Positions 23,321 through 31,800 of a stretch of 64,000 bases of DNA are shown here, piece by piece. Source of the DNA: Cellulomonas sp. KH9 (GTDB lineage: Bacteria > Actinomycetota > Actinomycetes > Actinomycetales > Cellulomonadaceae); NCBI RefSeq assembly GCF_900114185.1, contig NZ_FOSE01000002.1, positions 311,909 through 375,908 of the forward strand, written 5' to 3'. Positions within the stretch are counted from its first letter, which is position 1. Each line of letters starts with the position of its first letter. The notes beneath the pieces are model-generated. The model was not told where the DNA came from. It searched no databases and was given only the letters and a program-made list of their open reading frames with translations. The position numbers and the translations under genes are program-made.

Positions 23321-25939
23321 TCAGAGCAGGAACAGGCTGCGTGCGGCAGCGAGCGCCTCGCTGCGGGTGCGCGCCCCGAGCTTCTTGTAGACGTTCGTGA
23401 CGTGGGTCTTCACCGTGTTGGTGGTCACGTACAGGCTCCGGCCGATGTCCTCGTAGGTCGCACCGCGCGCGAGCAGGAGCAGCACGTCACGCTCACGGGC
23501 CGTGAGCACGGGCGCCGCGGCCAGCGCCGCGGCCGACCGCGTCTCCTGGACGGTCGGCGAGAGGAACGACACCCGGCTGCTCAGCGGGCCCACCGCCGCG
23601 AGCCCCTCGGCGAGCCGCCGTCCCCACGCCGAGACGCCGTCACCGCCCGCGCGGGCCAGCAGGAGGTGCACGGGGGTGGCGTGCCCGAGCCAGCCCACGA
23701 ACGGCAGGGCGTTGGAGCGGGCCTCGGCACGCCGCAGCGCCACGCCCAGCAGGGCCGCGGCGTCCGCCGGCGCACCGAGTGCGTCCACCAGCTGCGCCTG
23801 CGCGGCGAGCGCCAGCGTCGCGGTGTCCGGCTGCGAGCGCTCGGCGCGCGTCGCCGCCTCGAGGTGCCGTGCGGCGGCGGCGAGCTCGCCCCGGCACGCC
23901 GCGAGGAACCCGCGGGCGAGTGCCTCGTCGGCGGGCGCGTCCAACCGGTGCAGTGCGTCCGCGCACTCCCGCAGCACGTCGGTGTCGCCGTTCACCACGG
24001 CGAGCAGCGACCGCTCGACCTCCAGCACGGTGTCGAGGTGCCGCGGCCGCGCGGGGCCCGCCGGGGTGTCGAGCACGATCTGTGCCTCGACCGCCCGTCC
24101 CCGCAGCGCGAGCGCACGCGCCCGGGCCACCCAGGCCCAGAACGCACCGACCAACCCCAGCGAGAGGGGCGCGACCACGTCGGCGGGTGGCGCGTCGACG
24201 AAGGTCCACGGTTCGGCGTGCATGCGCAGGAGCACCGCCGGCACACCGTCGGCACCCGTCGCCGGCGTGGCGGGTCCCGCCGCGGCGACCCGGCGCAGGA
24301 GCTCGGCGGCGCCCGGCTCGCGGCCCCGCAGGTACTCCGTCAGCGCGAGGTCCTCGGCGGCCACGTCCTCCAACGCGCCGGCGCCCTCACTGCGGGCTGC
24401 GAGGATCGCGCTGCTGAGGTTGCTCTCGGCACCGCGCAGGTCACCGAGCCAGGTCTGGGCGCTGCCCGTCAGCGTGAGCAGCAGGGCACGGTGCCCGGCC
24501 CGCAGGGAACCGGCCGACGTCTGGACCAGGTCGAGGGCCGTCCGCGTCGCGGGCACCAGCGGCTCGAGCCCGAGCTGGGCCCCGAGCAGGCCGGCGACGG
24601 CGGCGTCGACGGCGGTGAGACGGCCGGCGTGCGCCGGCTCGCGCACCGCCTCGAGCCACCGCGCCACGCCCACGGCGTCGTCGGCGAACCAGCACTCCAC
24701 CGCGAGCGCGAGGCTGGCGGGCGGGTTCTGCCGCAGCGGTCCGGCGGCCTGGTCGACCACCACCCTGAGGCGTGCGTGCTCCCCCCGCAGGACCATGATC
24801 AGGCCGTGCGCGCCGACGAACTCGCTCGCGGCCGCCGGGCCGCCGATGGCGGCGAGCTCGAGCGCCCGTCCGAGGTGGCCCCGCGCGAGCTCGATGTCGC
24901 TGGAGCGCGCGATCGTCGCCCGCGCGCGCTGGATGTCGACACCGCCCGTCACGAAGCGCCGGCGCACGACGTCGAGGAGCACCGGGTGCACGCGGAAGCG
25001 GGCGCCCCCGTCGGCGGCCACCTGGTCGCGCTGCACGAGCAGACCCGTCTGCTCCATCGCCTCGAGCACCTCGAGCGCCCGCGGGTCGTTCGACGCGAGG
25101 CACGCGTCCTCCGCCGTGACGCTGGGCTCGTGGCACACGCTCAGGACCACGTGCCGCTCACGCGGTGTGAGGGCCGCGAACACCTCCCGCGCCATGAGGT
25201 CGCTCACGAGCGGACCCTGGGTGGAGGGCCGGATCGACGGCGTCGCGCGCGAACCCGCCGCCCTGGCCGCGCGCGCCGCACGCGCGGCCAGGACCACGAT
25301 GGCGCACCATCCCTGGGCCTGGTCGACGATGGCGGAGACCACGTGGTCGGGTGCGTCCGGGACGTGCAGCCGCACGAGGGCGGCCGACTCCGCGGCGTCG
25401 AGCCGCACGACGTCGCCCCGCAGGTCCGTGAGCGTGCCCAGCATCGTCGGGACGAGCCTGCGCAGGGGGACGTCCCACCGGGACAGCAGCACGAGGTGCA
25501 GGAGGTGCGGTGCGCGGTCCAGCGCGTCGTCGACCACGGCCACGCACGACGGGTCGAGCCGCTCCGCGTTGTCGACGACCACGACACCGACCTCGTCGGC
25601 CTCGTCGAGCCGGTCGCCCTGCGGTGGCCACGGCGCGTCCGCTCCCGCGGCGGGCCCGCCCGCGGCGGCCGCGCCCAGCGTCGCCGCGAGCCGGTCGCCG
25701 GTCAGGCCCTCCGCGTCGATCCACGCCGGCGGTGTCCGGGTGCCGTCACGGGGGGTGCGGTCCCGCGCCCAGCCCGCGACGCCCATGGTCTTGCCCGAGC
25801 CGGCCGGTGCGGTCACGGTCGTGACCGCACCGCGCGTCGCGTCGTCGAGGCACTGCCACAGGCGGGTGCGGGCGAGGTACGTGCGCGGAAGAGCCGGGAG
25901 CGCGTCGATCGCGTGGCCCGTGCCGGTGCCCGCGCTCAT
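23321..25939 (-). CDS. Large ATP-binding LuxR-family regulator (LAL/MalT-like)
   Basis: An 872-residue regulator. The N-terminal NTPase has Walker A VTAPAGSGKT (about 42-51) and a Walker B-like VGVVVVDNAERLDP. The long centre (about 330-780) is helical and TPR-like. The C-terminus carries a LuxR helix-turn-helix (LTARERDVLLLLARGATYED, then NTVKTHVTNVYKKLGARTR). LAL regulators sense small ligands through the NTPase/TPR part and activate transcription. It starts at ATG 25939 with a weak ribosome binding site. It is divergent from a second LAL gene across 291 bases that contain a perfect inverted repeat, which suggests mutual or self regulation. Confidence 0.87.
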   Translation of the reverse strand: MSAGTGTGHAIDALPALPRTYLARTRLWQCLDDATRGAVTTVTAPAGSGKTMGVAGWARDRTPRDGTRTPPAWIDAEGLTGDRLAATLGAAAAGGPAAGADAPWPPQGDRLDEADEVGVVVVDNAERLDPSCVAVVDDALDRAPHLLHLVLLSRWDVPLRRLVPTMLGTLTDLRGDVVRLDAAESAALVRLHVPDAPDHVVSAIVDQAQGWCAIVVLAARAARAARAAGSRATPSIRPSTQGPLVSDLMAREVFAALTPRERHVVLSVCHEPSVTAEDACLASNDPRALEVLEAMEQTGLLVQRDQVAADGGARFRVHPVLLDVVRRRFVTGGVDIQRARATIARSSDIELARGHLGRALELAAIGGPAAASEFVGAHGLIMVLRGEHARLRVVVDQAAGPLRQNPPASLALAVECWFADDAVGVARWLEAVREPAHAGRLTAVDAAVAGLLGAQLGLEPLVPATRTALDLVQTSAGSLRAGHRALLLTLTGSAQTWLGDLRGAESNLSSAILAARSEGAGALEDVAAEDLALTEYLRGREPGAAELLRRVAAAGPATPATGADGVPAVLLRMHAEPWTFVDAPPADVVAPLSLGLVGAFWAWVARARALALRGRAVEAQIVLDTPAGPARPRHLDTVLEVERSLLAVVNGDTDVLRECADALHRLDAPADEALARGFLAACRGELAAAARHLEAATRAERSQPDTATLALAAQAQLVDALGAPADAAALLGVALRRAEARSNALPFVGWLGHATPVHLLLARAGGDGVSAWGRRLAEGLAAVGPLSSRVSFLSPTVQETRSAAALAAAPVLTARERDVLLLLARGATYEDIGRSLYVTTNTVKTHVTNVYKKLGARTRSEALAAARSLFLL

Positions 25940-26150
25940 CGTCGTCGGCCCGGGGGCGGCCCGGACCGCACCGAGGGCGGCGCCGTGCGCGCGGCGCGGG
26001 TGCGCGTCGACCCGGGCCTCGACCCCCAGGGACGCGCGGCGCTACTCTGCTGGAAGCCGGGCATCGCACGGTCCTTCACGTCGACGTGTGCAGCTCGGGC
26101 GCATACGGATCGCTGCTGTCCTCTTCACGCTAGGAGCGCCGTCCGGCAGT

Positions 26151-26174
26151 CGCCTCACCCGAAAGGGTGAGGCG
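26151..26174. promoter_or_regulatory. Perfect inverted repeat between divergent LAL regulators
   Basis: Ten-base arms CGCCTCACCC (26151-26160) and GGGTGAGGCG (26165-26174) around GAAA. As DNA it is a strong candidate operator. As RNA of the plus-strand leader it would be a stem capped by a GNRA-type GAAA tetraloop. It lies 57 bases before the start of the plus-strand regulator. Confidence 0.65.
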
Positions 26175-26230
26175 CCGGGCAGGGCGGTCGGGTCGGGAGC
26201 AGCGATCTCCGGGGGCGGGGGCCGACGGCG

Positions 26231-28813
26231 ATGAGCGGGAGCTCGAGGAGCGGACACGCACGCAGCGCAGCCACCGGTGCGCCACCACCCGGGGTCGCGA
26301 CGGCGCTGCGGCCCCGTCCGCGCCTCGAGCGGCTGCTCGACGCGTGGCTCCGGGTGCCGGTGGTCGTGGTCGAGGGTCCCCCGGGATCCGGCAAGTCGTT
26401 GCTGGTCGCCGGGTGGGCGGGCCGGGCGCTGGCACAGGGCAGGATCCGCGGCGTGCGCACGCTGGGGTCCACGTCGGGTCAGGACGCGCCCCGGACGCGC
26501 GGCCGGTCGCCGGACGGCCCCCTGCTCCACGTGGTCGACCACCGTGCCCTCACGTCGACGGACACCGTCGACGACCTCGTGGAGCAGGCCTGCCGGGCGC
26601 CCGACGACGTGCACGTCGTCCTCATGTCCCGCGACACGTCCGCCGACCCGCGTGCCGGTCGGCTCCGACCCGTCGTCGACGGTGACCGGGTCCGGGTGCT
26701 GCCGGCGCCGGCCCTGGCCCTCACGGTCGCCGAGGCAGCGCTCATCGTCCGCGAGCGCCGGCCCCGGGCACGCGACCGCGACGTCCGGGCGCTGCTCGAC
26801 GCGACGCACGGCTGGCTGGGCCTGTTCGAGGCCGCCGTCCGTGAGCTGCCCTCGCCCGGCGGGACGCCGCGCGACCTGGCCCGCGCACTGGCCGTCTCCC
26901 CCACCGGTGCGCAGCTCATGGCCGAGTCCGTGGGGTCGCTCGACCACCAGGACGTGGACGACCTGCTCGCGCTCACGGTGGTGCACTCCTTCGAGGCGCC
27001 GGAGGCTGCCGCGCTGGCCGGTCACGCCGACGTGCGCCTCGAGGCCCTCACGGCCGCCGGTCTGGTCGTCCCGCTCGACCGCGCGGGTCGCGCACCGCTC
27101 TGGGGCGTCCACCCGGTGCTGCGGGAGCACCTCGTCGGCCTGGCCGGGTCGGGGTCGTCCGCCCGGCGGGTCGTGACGGCGGCCCGCACGCGCGCCTCCG
27201 ACCACGTCGCGCGGCTCGGCCGGCCGGTCGCCGCGCTCGAGCAGGCGCTCGCGAGCCAGGACGTCGACGCGATCACCGACGTGGTGGTGGATCTCGGCCC
27301 CGCACTCGTCGCGCTCGGCCGTGCGGACCTGCTGGCTCCCGCGCGGCTGGCGCTCCCCGAGGCCGCGCGCGCCCGCAACCCGTCGCTGCTGGCGGTGGAG
27401 GCGCTCCGCCTGCGCACCGCCGGCGACGTCGCGGGCGCCCTGGACGTCGCGCGCGTAGCCGTCGACGTCGCGGCCCGCGGCCCCGCGGACGACGTGCCCA
27501 GGGCCTCCCTGCGGACGGACCTGGCACTGCTGCACCTGTGGACGGCACGGCACGGCTGGGTCGACGCGTCGTCCGCGCTGGCCTCGACCGGGCGGCTGCT
27601 CGACGACGCGTCGTCCGGGTCGAACGCCGGGCTGTCCGTCGCGCGCGGGGCCGCTCTCGCGGTCGAGCTCGGTGCCGTGCACCTCTGGGCGGGCGACGTC
27701 GACGCGGCCGCGCTGCACCTCGAGCGCGCCGCGTCCCTCGTCGCGGGGACGGAGTACGTCCACCTCAGGGCGTCGGCGCTGGCCTCACGGGCGTTGACCG
27801 AGCTCGTCGACGGTGCGCTGCAGGCGGCAGCCGCCACGACGCAGGAGTGCCTGGCCCTCACCGCGCCGGGGTCGTCCCGCCCGCTGGACGTCGCCCGCGC
27901 GGACGTGACCGCCGCGTGGCTGGCGTACTACCACCTCGAGCACGATGCGGTCCGCCGCCACCTCGACGCCGCCGAGGGCAGCAGCGCGGACGACCTCGAC
28001 CCCGTCGTGCGGGTCCTGTCCCGCCTGCTGCGGGCCCGGACGTCGGCCCACGAGGGGTCGTTCGACACGGCGTGGCGCCTGCTGTCGAGCCGCTCGGTGG
28101 TCCGCCTGGACCTGCCGCCGTTCCTGGCGCGGCTCGTGCACGTGGCCCGCGCCGACGTGTACGCGACCCAGCGGGACCTGGCGGGGCTGGCCGGCGAGGC
28201 GCAGACGCTCCGCACGCTGGGCGAGACGGACGACGCCCGCCTGTTCGACGGGATCGCCGCGATGCTCCGCGACGACGTCGACGGGGCGGAGCGCGCCTTC
28301 GGTGCGCTCGTGGCACGACCGACGCGGCACACCACGACGGGGACCGCCGCGGCGGCGTGCCGTGTGCTGCTCCTCCTGCGAGCGGACCCGGAGGCGGTCG
28401 TGCGGCCGCTGCAGGACCTGCTCAGCCGGACGTGGTCCAGCGGCGCGATCGTGTTCCTCACCGTCGGGCTGGCGGCGGACGCGGCCTACCTCGGGGCGCT
28501 GCGGCGCGAGGCACAGGACCCCCGGGGGCACCCGTGGGCGGCCACGGCGCTCGGCATCGTGCAACGCGCCGCGCCCGACCACGACGGTGCGCCGCCCGTC
28601 CCCACGGTGCCGGTCGGCGCACCGTTGACCGTGCGCGAGCGGGCGGTCCTGCGGGGGCTCGCCGACGGCCTGTCCTACGCCGACCTCGCGCAGTCGCTGT
28701 TCATCACGCCCAACACCGTGAAGACGCACGTCGGCTCGCTCTACCGCAAGCTGGGCGTCGAGACCGGGCTGCAGGCGGTCCGCACCGCTCGTCGGCACGG
28801 GATGCTCCCCTGA
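26231..28813 (+). CDS. Large ATP-binding LuxR-family regulator (LAL/MalT-like), second copy
   Basis: An 860-residue protein built like its divergent neighbour. Walker A is VEGPPGSGKS (about 48-56). The NTPase is shorter and more divergent (no clear DEAH-like Walker B; LLHVVDHRAL may fill that place). A TPR-like helical middle follows, and a C-terminal LuxR helix-turn-helix (LTVRERAVLRGLADGLSYAD, then NTVKTHVGSLYRKLGVETG). Identity to the other copy is clear only in the HTH and P-loop, so the pair is old or only distantly related. The DUF1269-like gene converges 15 bases downstream. Target genes are unknown; the flanking DUF/SHOCT membrane genes are candidates. Confidence 0.86.
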   Translation: MSGSSRSGHARSAATGAPPPGVATALRPRPRLERLLDAWLRVPVVVVEGPPGSGKSLLVAGWAGRALAQGRIRGVRTLGSTSGQDAPRTRGRSPDGPLLHVVDHRALTSTDTVDDLVEQACRAPDDVHVVLMSRDTSADPRAGRLRPVVDGDRVRVLPAPALALTVAEAALIVRERRPRARDRDVRALLDATHGWLGLFEAAVRELPSPGGTPRDLARALAVSPTGAQLMAESVGSLDHQDVDDLLALTVVHSFEAPEAAALAGHADVRLEALTAAGLVVPLDRAGRAPLWGVHPVLREHLVGLAGSGSSARRVVTAARTRASDHVARLGRPVAALEQALASQDVDAITDVVVDLGPALVALGRADLLAPARLALPEAARARNPSLLAVEALRLRTAGDVAGALDVARVAVDVAARGPADDVPRASLRTDLALLHLWTARHGWVDASSALASTGRLLDDASSGSNAGLSVARGAALAVELGAVHLWAGDVDAAALHLERAASLVAGTEYVHLRASALASRALTELVDGALQAAAATTQECLALTAPGSSRPLDVARADVTAAWLAYYHLEHDAVRRHLDAAEGSSADDLDPVVRVLSRLLRARTSAHEGSFDTAWRLLSSRSVVRLDLPPFLARLVHVARADVYATQRDLAGLAGEAQTLRTLGETDDARLFDGIAAMLRDDVDGAERAFGALVARPTRHTTTGTAAAACRVLLLLRADPEAVVRPLQDLLSRTWSSGAIVFLTVGLAADAAYLGALRREAQDPRGHPWAATALGIVQRAAPDHDGAPPVPTVPVGAPLTVRERAVLRGLADGLSYADLAQSLFITPNTVKTHVGSLYRKLGVETGLQAVRTARRHGMLP

Positions 28814-28828
28814 GCGGGCCCGAGTCGC

Positions 28829-29326
28829 TCACTCCGGGAAGACCGTCCACAGCGCCGCCTGCTGCGCGTCGTCGAGCTCGGCGACCAGCGGGAGGCGGGC
28901 TCCGCGACCGCCTTCCGACGTCAGCAGCGCCGCGGGCTCCGGTCGCACCAGCAGCACGACGAGCTCGGACGTCCCCGGCACCAGCTGGTCGCGCATGCTG
29001 TTGACGAACCGGTCGCCGATACCGAGGTCCGCCAGCAGCCCCGGATCGGTGCCCGTGGTGCGTCCCAGGGCGGCGCCGACGAGCGGGAGGTAGAAGACGG
29101 TCCCGAAGAACAGGCCCCAGAAGCCCGGCCCCACCCGTGTGCTCGCCCGCACGACCACGGGCCGGAACCGCGGGCCGGGGGCCTGGGGCGGCCACCACGC
29201 GGCCGCGAGGCCGCCCGTCTCGAGGACCGGCGCGTCGGAGGCGGTCCGACCCGAGCGGGCGACGCGCTCGGCGGCGCGTGCGGCGCCCGCGACGTCCCCG
29301 TACTGGAGTGCCACGAGGCTGACCAC
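28829..29326 (-). CDS. DUF1269-like membrane-associated protein
   Basis: A 165-residue protein. I chose GTG 29326 because GGGGAGGGGGG lies directly upstream; the open frame continues to 29458 without a better site. It has an N-terminal ferredoxin-like part (VSLVALQYGDVAGAARAAE), then RVGPGFWGLFFGTVFYLPLV, a glycine-rich hydrophobic hairpin typical of DUF1269 proteins, then a C-terminal part with DQLVPGTSELVVLLV. Related proteins (including DUF6325 at 10892) cluster with stress genes in actinobacteria and have no known activity. An inverted repeat lies about 110 bases upstream of this start. Confidence 0.75.
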   Translation of the reverse strand: MVSLVALQYGDVAGAARAAERVARSGRTASDAPVLETGGLAAAWWPPQAPGPRFRPVVVRASTRVGPGFWGLFFGTVFYLPLVGAALGRTTGTDPGLLADLGIGDRFVNSMRDQLVPGTSELVVLLVRPEPAALLTSEGGRGARLPLVAELDDAQQAALWTVFPE

Positions 29327-29438
29327 GGCCCCCCCTCCCCGGCGGCGGGCCGACTCCGGTGGGCCCTGACGCGAGCGTGCCAGCACGACGCCGTCCTCCG
29401 ATCGCCCGTAGCGGGTGACGTCGTCGCCGCCCGGGCGT

Positions 29439-29455
29439 TCACCCGGCACGGGTGA
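29439..29455. promoter_or_regulatory. TCACCCG-GCA-CGGGTGA inverted repeat
   Basis: Perfect seven-base arms around GCA in the divergent region between the DUF1269-like gene and the 68-residue gene. A further half-site GCGGGTGACG lies at 29411-29420. This resembles the repeat between the LAL regulators and is a candidate operator. Confidence 0.55.
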
Positions 29456-29566
29456 CACGGACCGGGACCGTCGGACCTACGGTCGGCCGCGAGGCCGTGG
29501 CTGACACGTCGGCGCCGCTCATCGGCGCGACGGGCGCGAGGGCCGGACACGGGCGAGGGGACTGCG

Positions 29567-29773
29567 ATGCCACGCATGCTGATCCGGGTGAGCGCCGAGG
29601 TGTCGGACGAGATGCTGGCACCGTTCCCCCACCTGACGCCGACCGTCCAGGTGCGCCAGACGATGCTCACGGGCGCCGTCCGCGACCAGGGCGAGCTCCA
29701 GGGCATCCTCAACTACCTGGCGGGCCTCGGTGTGGGCATCGTCGAGGTCGTGACCTTCCCCGACGACGTCTGA
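29567..29773 (+). CDS. Conserved small protein (68 aa)
   Basis: A 68-residue protein from ATG 29567, with GAGGGGA upstream. It shows a compact beta-alpha-beta pattern: MLIRVSAEVSDEML, TVQVRQTMLTGAVRDQGELQ and GILNYLAGLGVGIVEVVTFP. The TxLTGxVRDQxxLxGIL core followed by a LGxxxxxV strand is shared with a family of small actinobacterial proteins that look like ACT or ferredoxin-like modules. No function is known. It has its own promoter region with the inverted repeat at 29439, and a palindromic terminator follows. Confidence 0.72.
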   Translation: MPRMLIRVSAEVSDEMLAPFPHLTPTVQVRQTMLTGAVRDQGELQGILNYLAGLGVGIVEVVTFPDDV

Positions 29774-29808
29774 CCGTCGCCGCCGGTCCGCCGGCCGGGG
29801 CCCGCCAC

Positions 29809-29826
29809 GCCCGGGTCGACCCGGGC
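29809..29826 (+). terminator. Palindrome after the 68-aa gene
   Basis: GCCCGGGTCGACCCGGGC is a perfect 18-base palindrome starting 36 bases after the stop codon. It can form a GC-rich stem with a tight loop. Confidence 0.5.
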
Positions 29827-29936
29827 CGGGCGCCAGGATCACGACTTCCCGGTGAACCGCGGAGGGCACGGCTGGGTGACGCTCGGGGGCACAGGGCGCC
29901 GCCAGGTGCCCGTCCGACGTGGGAAGGGGGCGAGCC

Positions 29937-30332
29937 GTGGACTTCTGGGAGTTCTTCTGGCTGGTCGTGTGGAGCTTCTTCTTCATCGCCTACTTGATGG
30001 TGATCTTCCAGATCTTCGCCGATCTGGTCCGCGACAAGGACCTCGCCGGCGGGTGGAAGGCGGTGTGGGTGGTCTTCCTCCTCGTCGCACCGTTCCTGGG
30101 CGGGCTCGTCTACCTGATCGCCCGCGGTCGCGGCATGAGCGAGCGCGCGACGGCCGCCGCCATCGGCGCCCGGCGCGAGGCCGACGCGTACATCCGCGCG
30201 GTGGCGTCGAGCCCGGCACCCGCCGCGGGGATGGCCCCGGCGGAACAGATCGCCGAGGGCAAGAAGCTCCTCGACTCCGGGGCGATCACGCCGACGGAGT
30301 TCGACGCGCTCAAGGCTGCGGCACTGGCCTGA
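29937..30332 (+). CDS. SHOCT-domain membrane protein, paralogue of the gene at 10061
   Basis: A 131-residue protein from GTG 29937, preceded by GGAAGGGGG. Two N-terminal helices flank FADLVRDKDLAGGWKAVW, then VYLIARGRGMSERA, a charged linker and a SHOCT module (AEQIAEGKKLLDSGAITPTE). Alignment by eye with the protein at 10061-10483 shows the same order throughout (DFLW / EFFW, FVAYLMALF / FIAYLMVIF, LIYLIANG / LVYLIARG, KALLDSGAI / KKLLDSGAI). The pair is therefore a local duplication at opposite ends of the accessory region. Its function is unknown. Confidence 0.78.
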   Translation: MDFWEFFWLVVWSFFFIAYLMVIFQIFADLVRDKDLAGGWKAVWVVFLLVAPFLGGLVYLIARGRGMSERATAAAIGARREADAYIRAVASSPAPAAGMAPAEQIAEGKKLLDSGAITPTEFDALKAAALA

Positions 30333-30521
30333 ACCCGCCGGTCCGCGCCGGACGGTGGGCCCCACCCGGACACCGCCCGGCGCGGCCCACGGACGACCCC
30401 GCTCCCGCTGGTGCGAGCACGTCTCCTCGCACCTGCCCCGAGCCGCGCCCTCCCCCGTCGCCGGAGGGCTCCGGGGCGACGCCGCTGCGAGCAGGGGACC
30501 GCGCCTCCCGCAGACCGGAAA

Positions 30522-30552
30522 GGGGCCGCTCCGATCTCTCGGAAACGGCCCC
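30522..30552 (-). terminator. Intrinsic terminator of tRNA-Pro
   Basis: On the minus strand, GGGGCCG (30546-30552 complement) pairs with CGGCCCC (30522-30528 complement), with an inner TCCGA/TCGGA stem and a GAGA loop, followed by TTT. It starts 20 bases past the tRNA 3' end, the expected place for its terminator. Confidence 0.7.
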
Positions 30553-30571
30553 TCGTCCAGCTCTTCGTCTG

Positions 30572-30645
<74 letters not shown>

Positions 30646-30734
30646 ATGGCTCCCGCAGAAGCCTCGAAGAGCCTACCGCACGTGACGACCCTGTCCCGAC
30701 CACCCGTCGCGCCCTCGCGCGCAGCCGTGCGGGC

Positions 30735-31793
30735 TCAGGCGGTGGGTTCGCGCTCCTCGCCCCGCCGCCGCAGGACCTCGAGCTCGGCGGCGACGACGCC
30801 CAGCACCAGCAGGTCGACGAGCAGCCCCCAGGACGCGTCCCACTGCGACAGCCGGAACAGGAAGAACTGCGTGACGAGCAGGCTGACGAGCACGGCTCGT
30901 CGGAACCACTGGTACCCGTCGACGGCGTCCCGTCCGACGCGGGCCAGGCCCACCAGGCACAGCGCGACGCTCACGGCGCCGGCGACCAGCGCGCCGGCCA
31001 CCACCCAGCCCGGGGAGTCGTCGCCGCCCCACCAGCGGGCCACGGCACCGGCCACGGTGACGCCGGAGGTCCCCACCAGCGCGAGCACGGCCAGCCACGG
31101 CACGAACCGGGCCCGCACCAGGGTGTGCAGCACGCGCACGACACCCGACGCGACCGCGTCTACCGGGTCGGGCAGCTCGGCGTGGTCCTCGTCGATGCTG
31201 CGCAGCAGCGCGCGGGTCTCCCGCGCACCGGCCACGTCACCCGCGTCGGCCAGACGCGCCTCGGCCCGGTGCCGCGCCGCAGGCGTGAACCCGCCGACCA
31301 CACCCGCGACCGCCTCGTCGACGGCCCCCGCCAGCGCCTCCCGCGGGTCGGGCGGTCGTCGGCCGTGCAGTGCCTCGGCCGCGATCCCCAGGCCCACGAC
31401 CGTGGCGTAGATGATCGCCGCGGTCGGCTCGTAGAAGTAGTCGTTGTCCGACGTCACGAACTTGCCGACCTCGTCGACGAACAGCCCGAACCCGATCCCC
31501 CCGACGAGCGCGCCGAGCGGGCGCAGCACCGGCCCCGCGAACGACAGCAGCAGGAGGAAGGCGACGGCCATCAGCAACCCGCCCCAGAGGACGTGGGCGA
31601 TGTGCAGGCCGTCGCCGCCGAGCTGCGGGTACCCGGTGGCGGCCAGGAACGCGCGTGTCAGCAGCACGGTCGCGCCCGTGGCCACGAGGAACGTCCCCAG
31701 GTGCCGGGTGGCGCGGGGGTCGCGCGGCAGGCCGAGCCGCAGCAGCACGTGCGTCGCCGTGCCGGGGCGGCCGGCGGCCTGCCGGGTGCTCAC
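30735..31793 (-). CDS. Multi-pass membrane protein downstream of der
   Basis: A 352-residue protein starting at GTG 31793, eight bases after the der stop. It has about four helices in the first 140 residues, including GGIGFGLFVDEVGKFVTSDN, a soluble Arg/Ala-rich segment (about 145-220), and three to four C-terminal helices. The FGLFVDExGKF motif is shared by a group of actinobacterial membrane proteins of unknown function. It is the last gene of the long housekeeping operon that begins at parA, but nothing links it to Der biochemically. Confidence 0.72.
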   Translation of the reverse strand: MSTRQAAGRPGTATHVLLRLGLPRDPRATRHLGTFLVATGATVLLTRAFLAATGYPQLGGDGLHIAHVLWGGLLMAVAFLLLLSFAGPVLRPLGALVGGIGFGLFVDEVGKFVTSDNDYFYEPTAAIIYATVVGLGIAAEALHGRRPPDPREALAGAVDEAVAGVVGGFTPAARHRAEARLADAGDVAGARETRALLRSIDEDHAELPDPVDAVASGVVRVLHTLVRARFVPWLAVLALVGTSGVTVAGAVARWWGGDDSPGWVVAGALVAGAVSVALCLVGLARVGRDAVDGYQWFRRAVLVSLLVTQFFLFRLSQWDASWGLLVDLLVLGVVAAELEVLRRRGEEREPTA

Positions 31794-31800
31794 CGCAGCG

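Noticed and set aside
23401-26170. Very long open frames antisense to the first LuxR regulator and elsewhere (for example 40287-43967 minus)
   Set aside because: They are shadows caused by high GC at third positions; their translations are Arg/Pro/Ala/Gly-rich without domain motifs, and the true genes lie in other frames.
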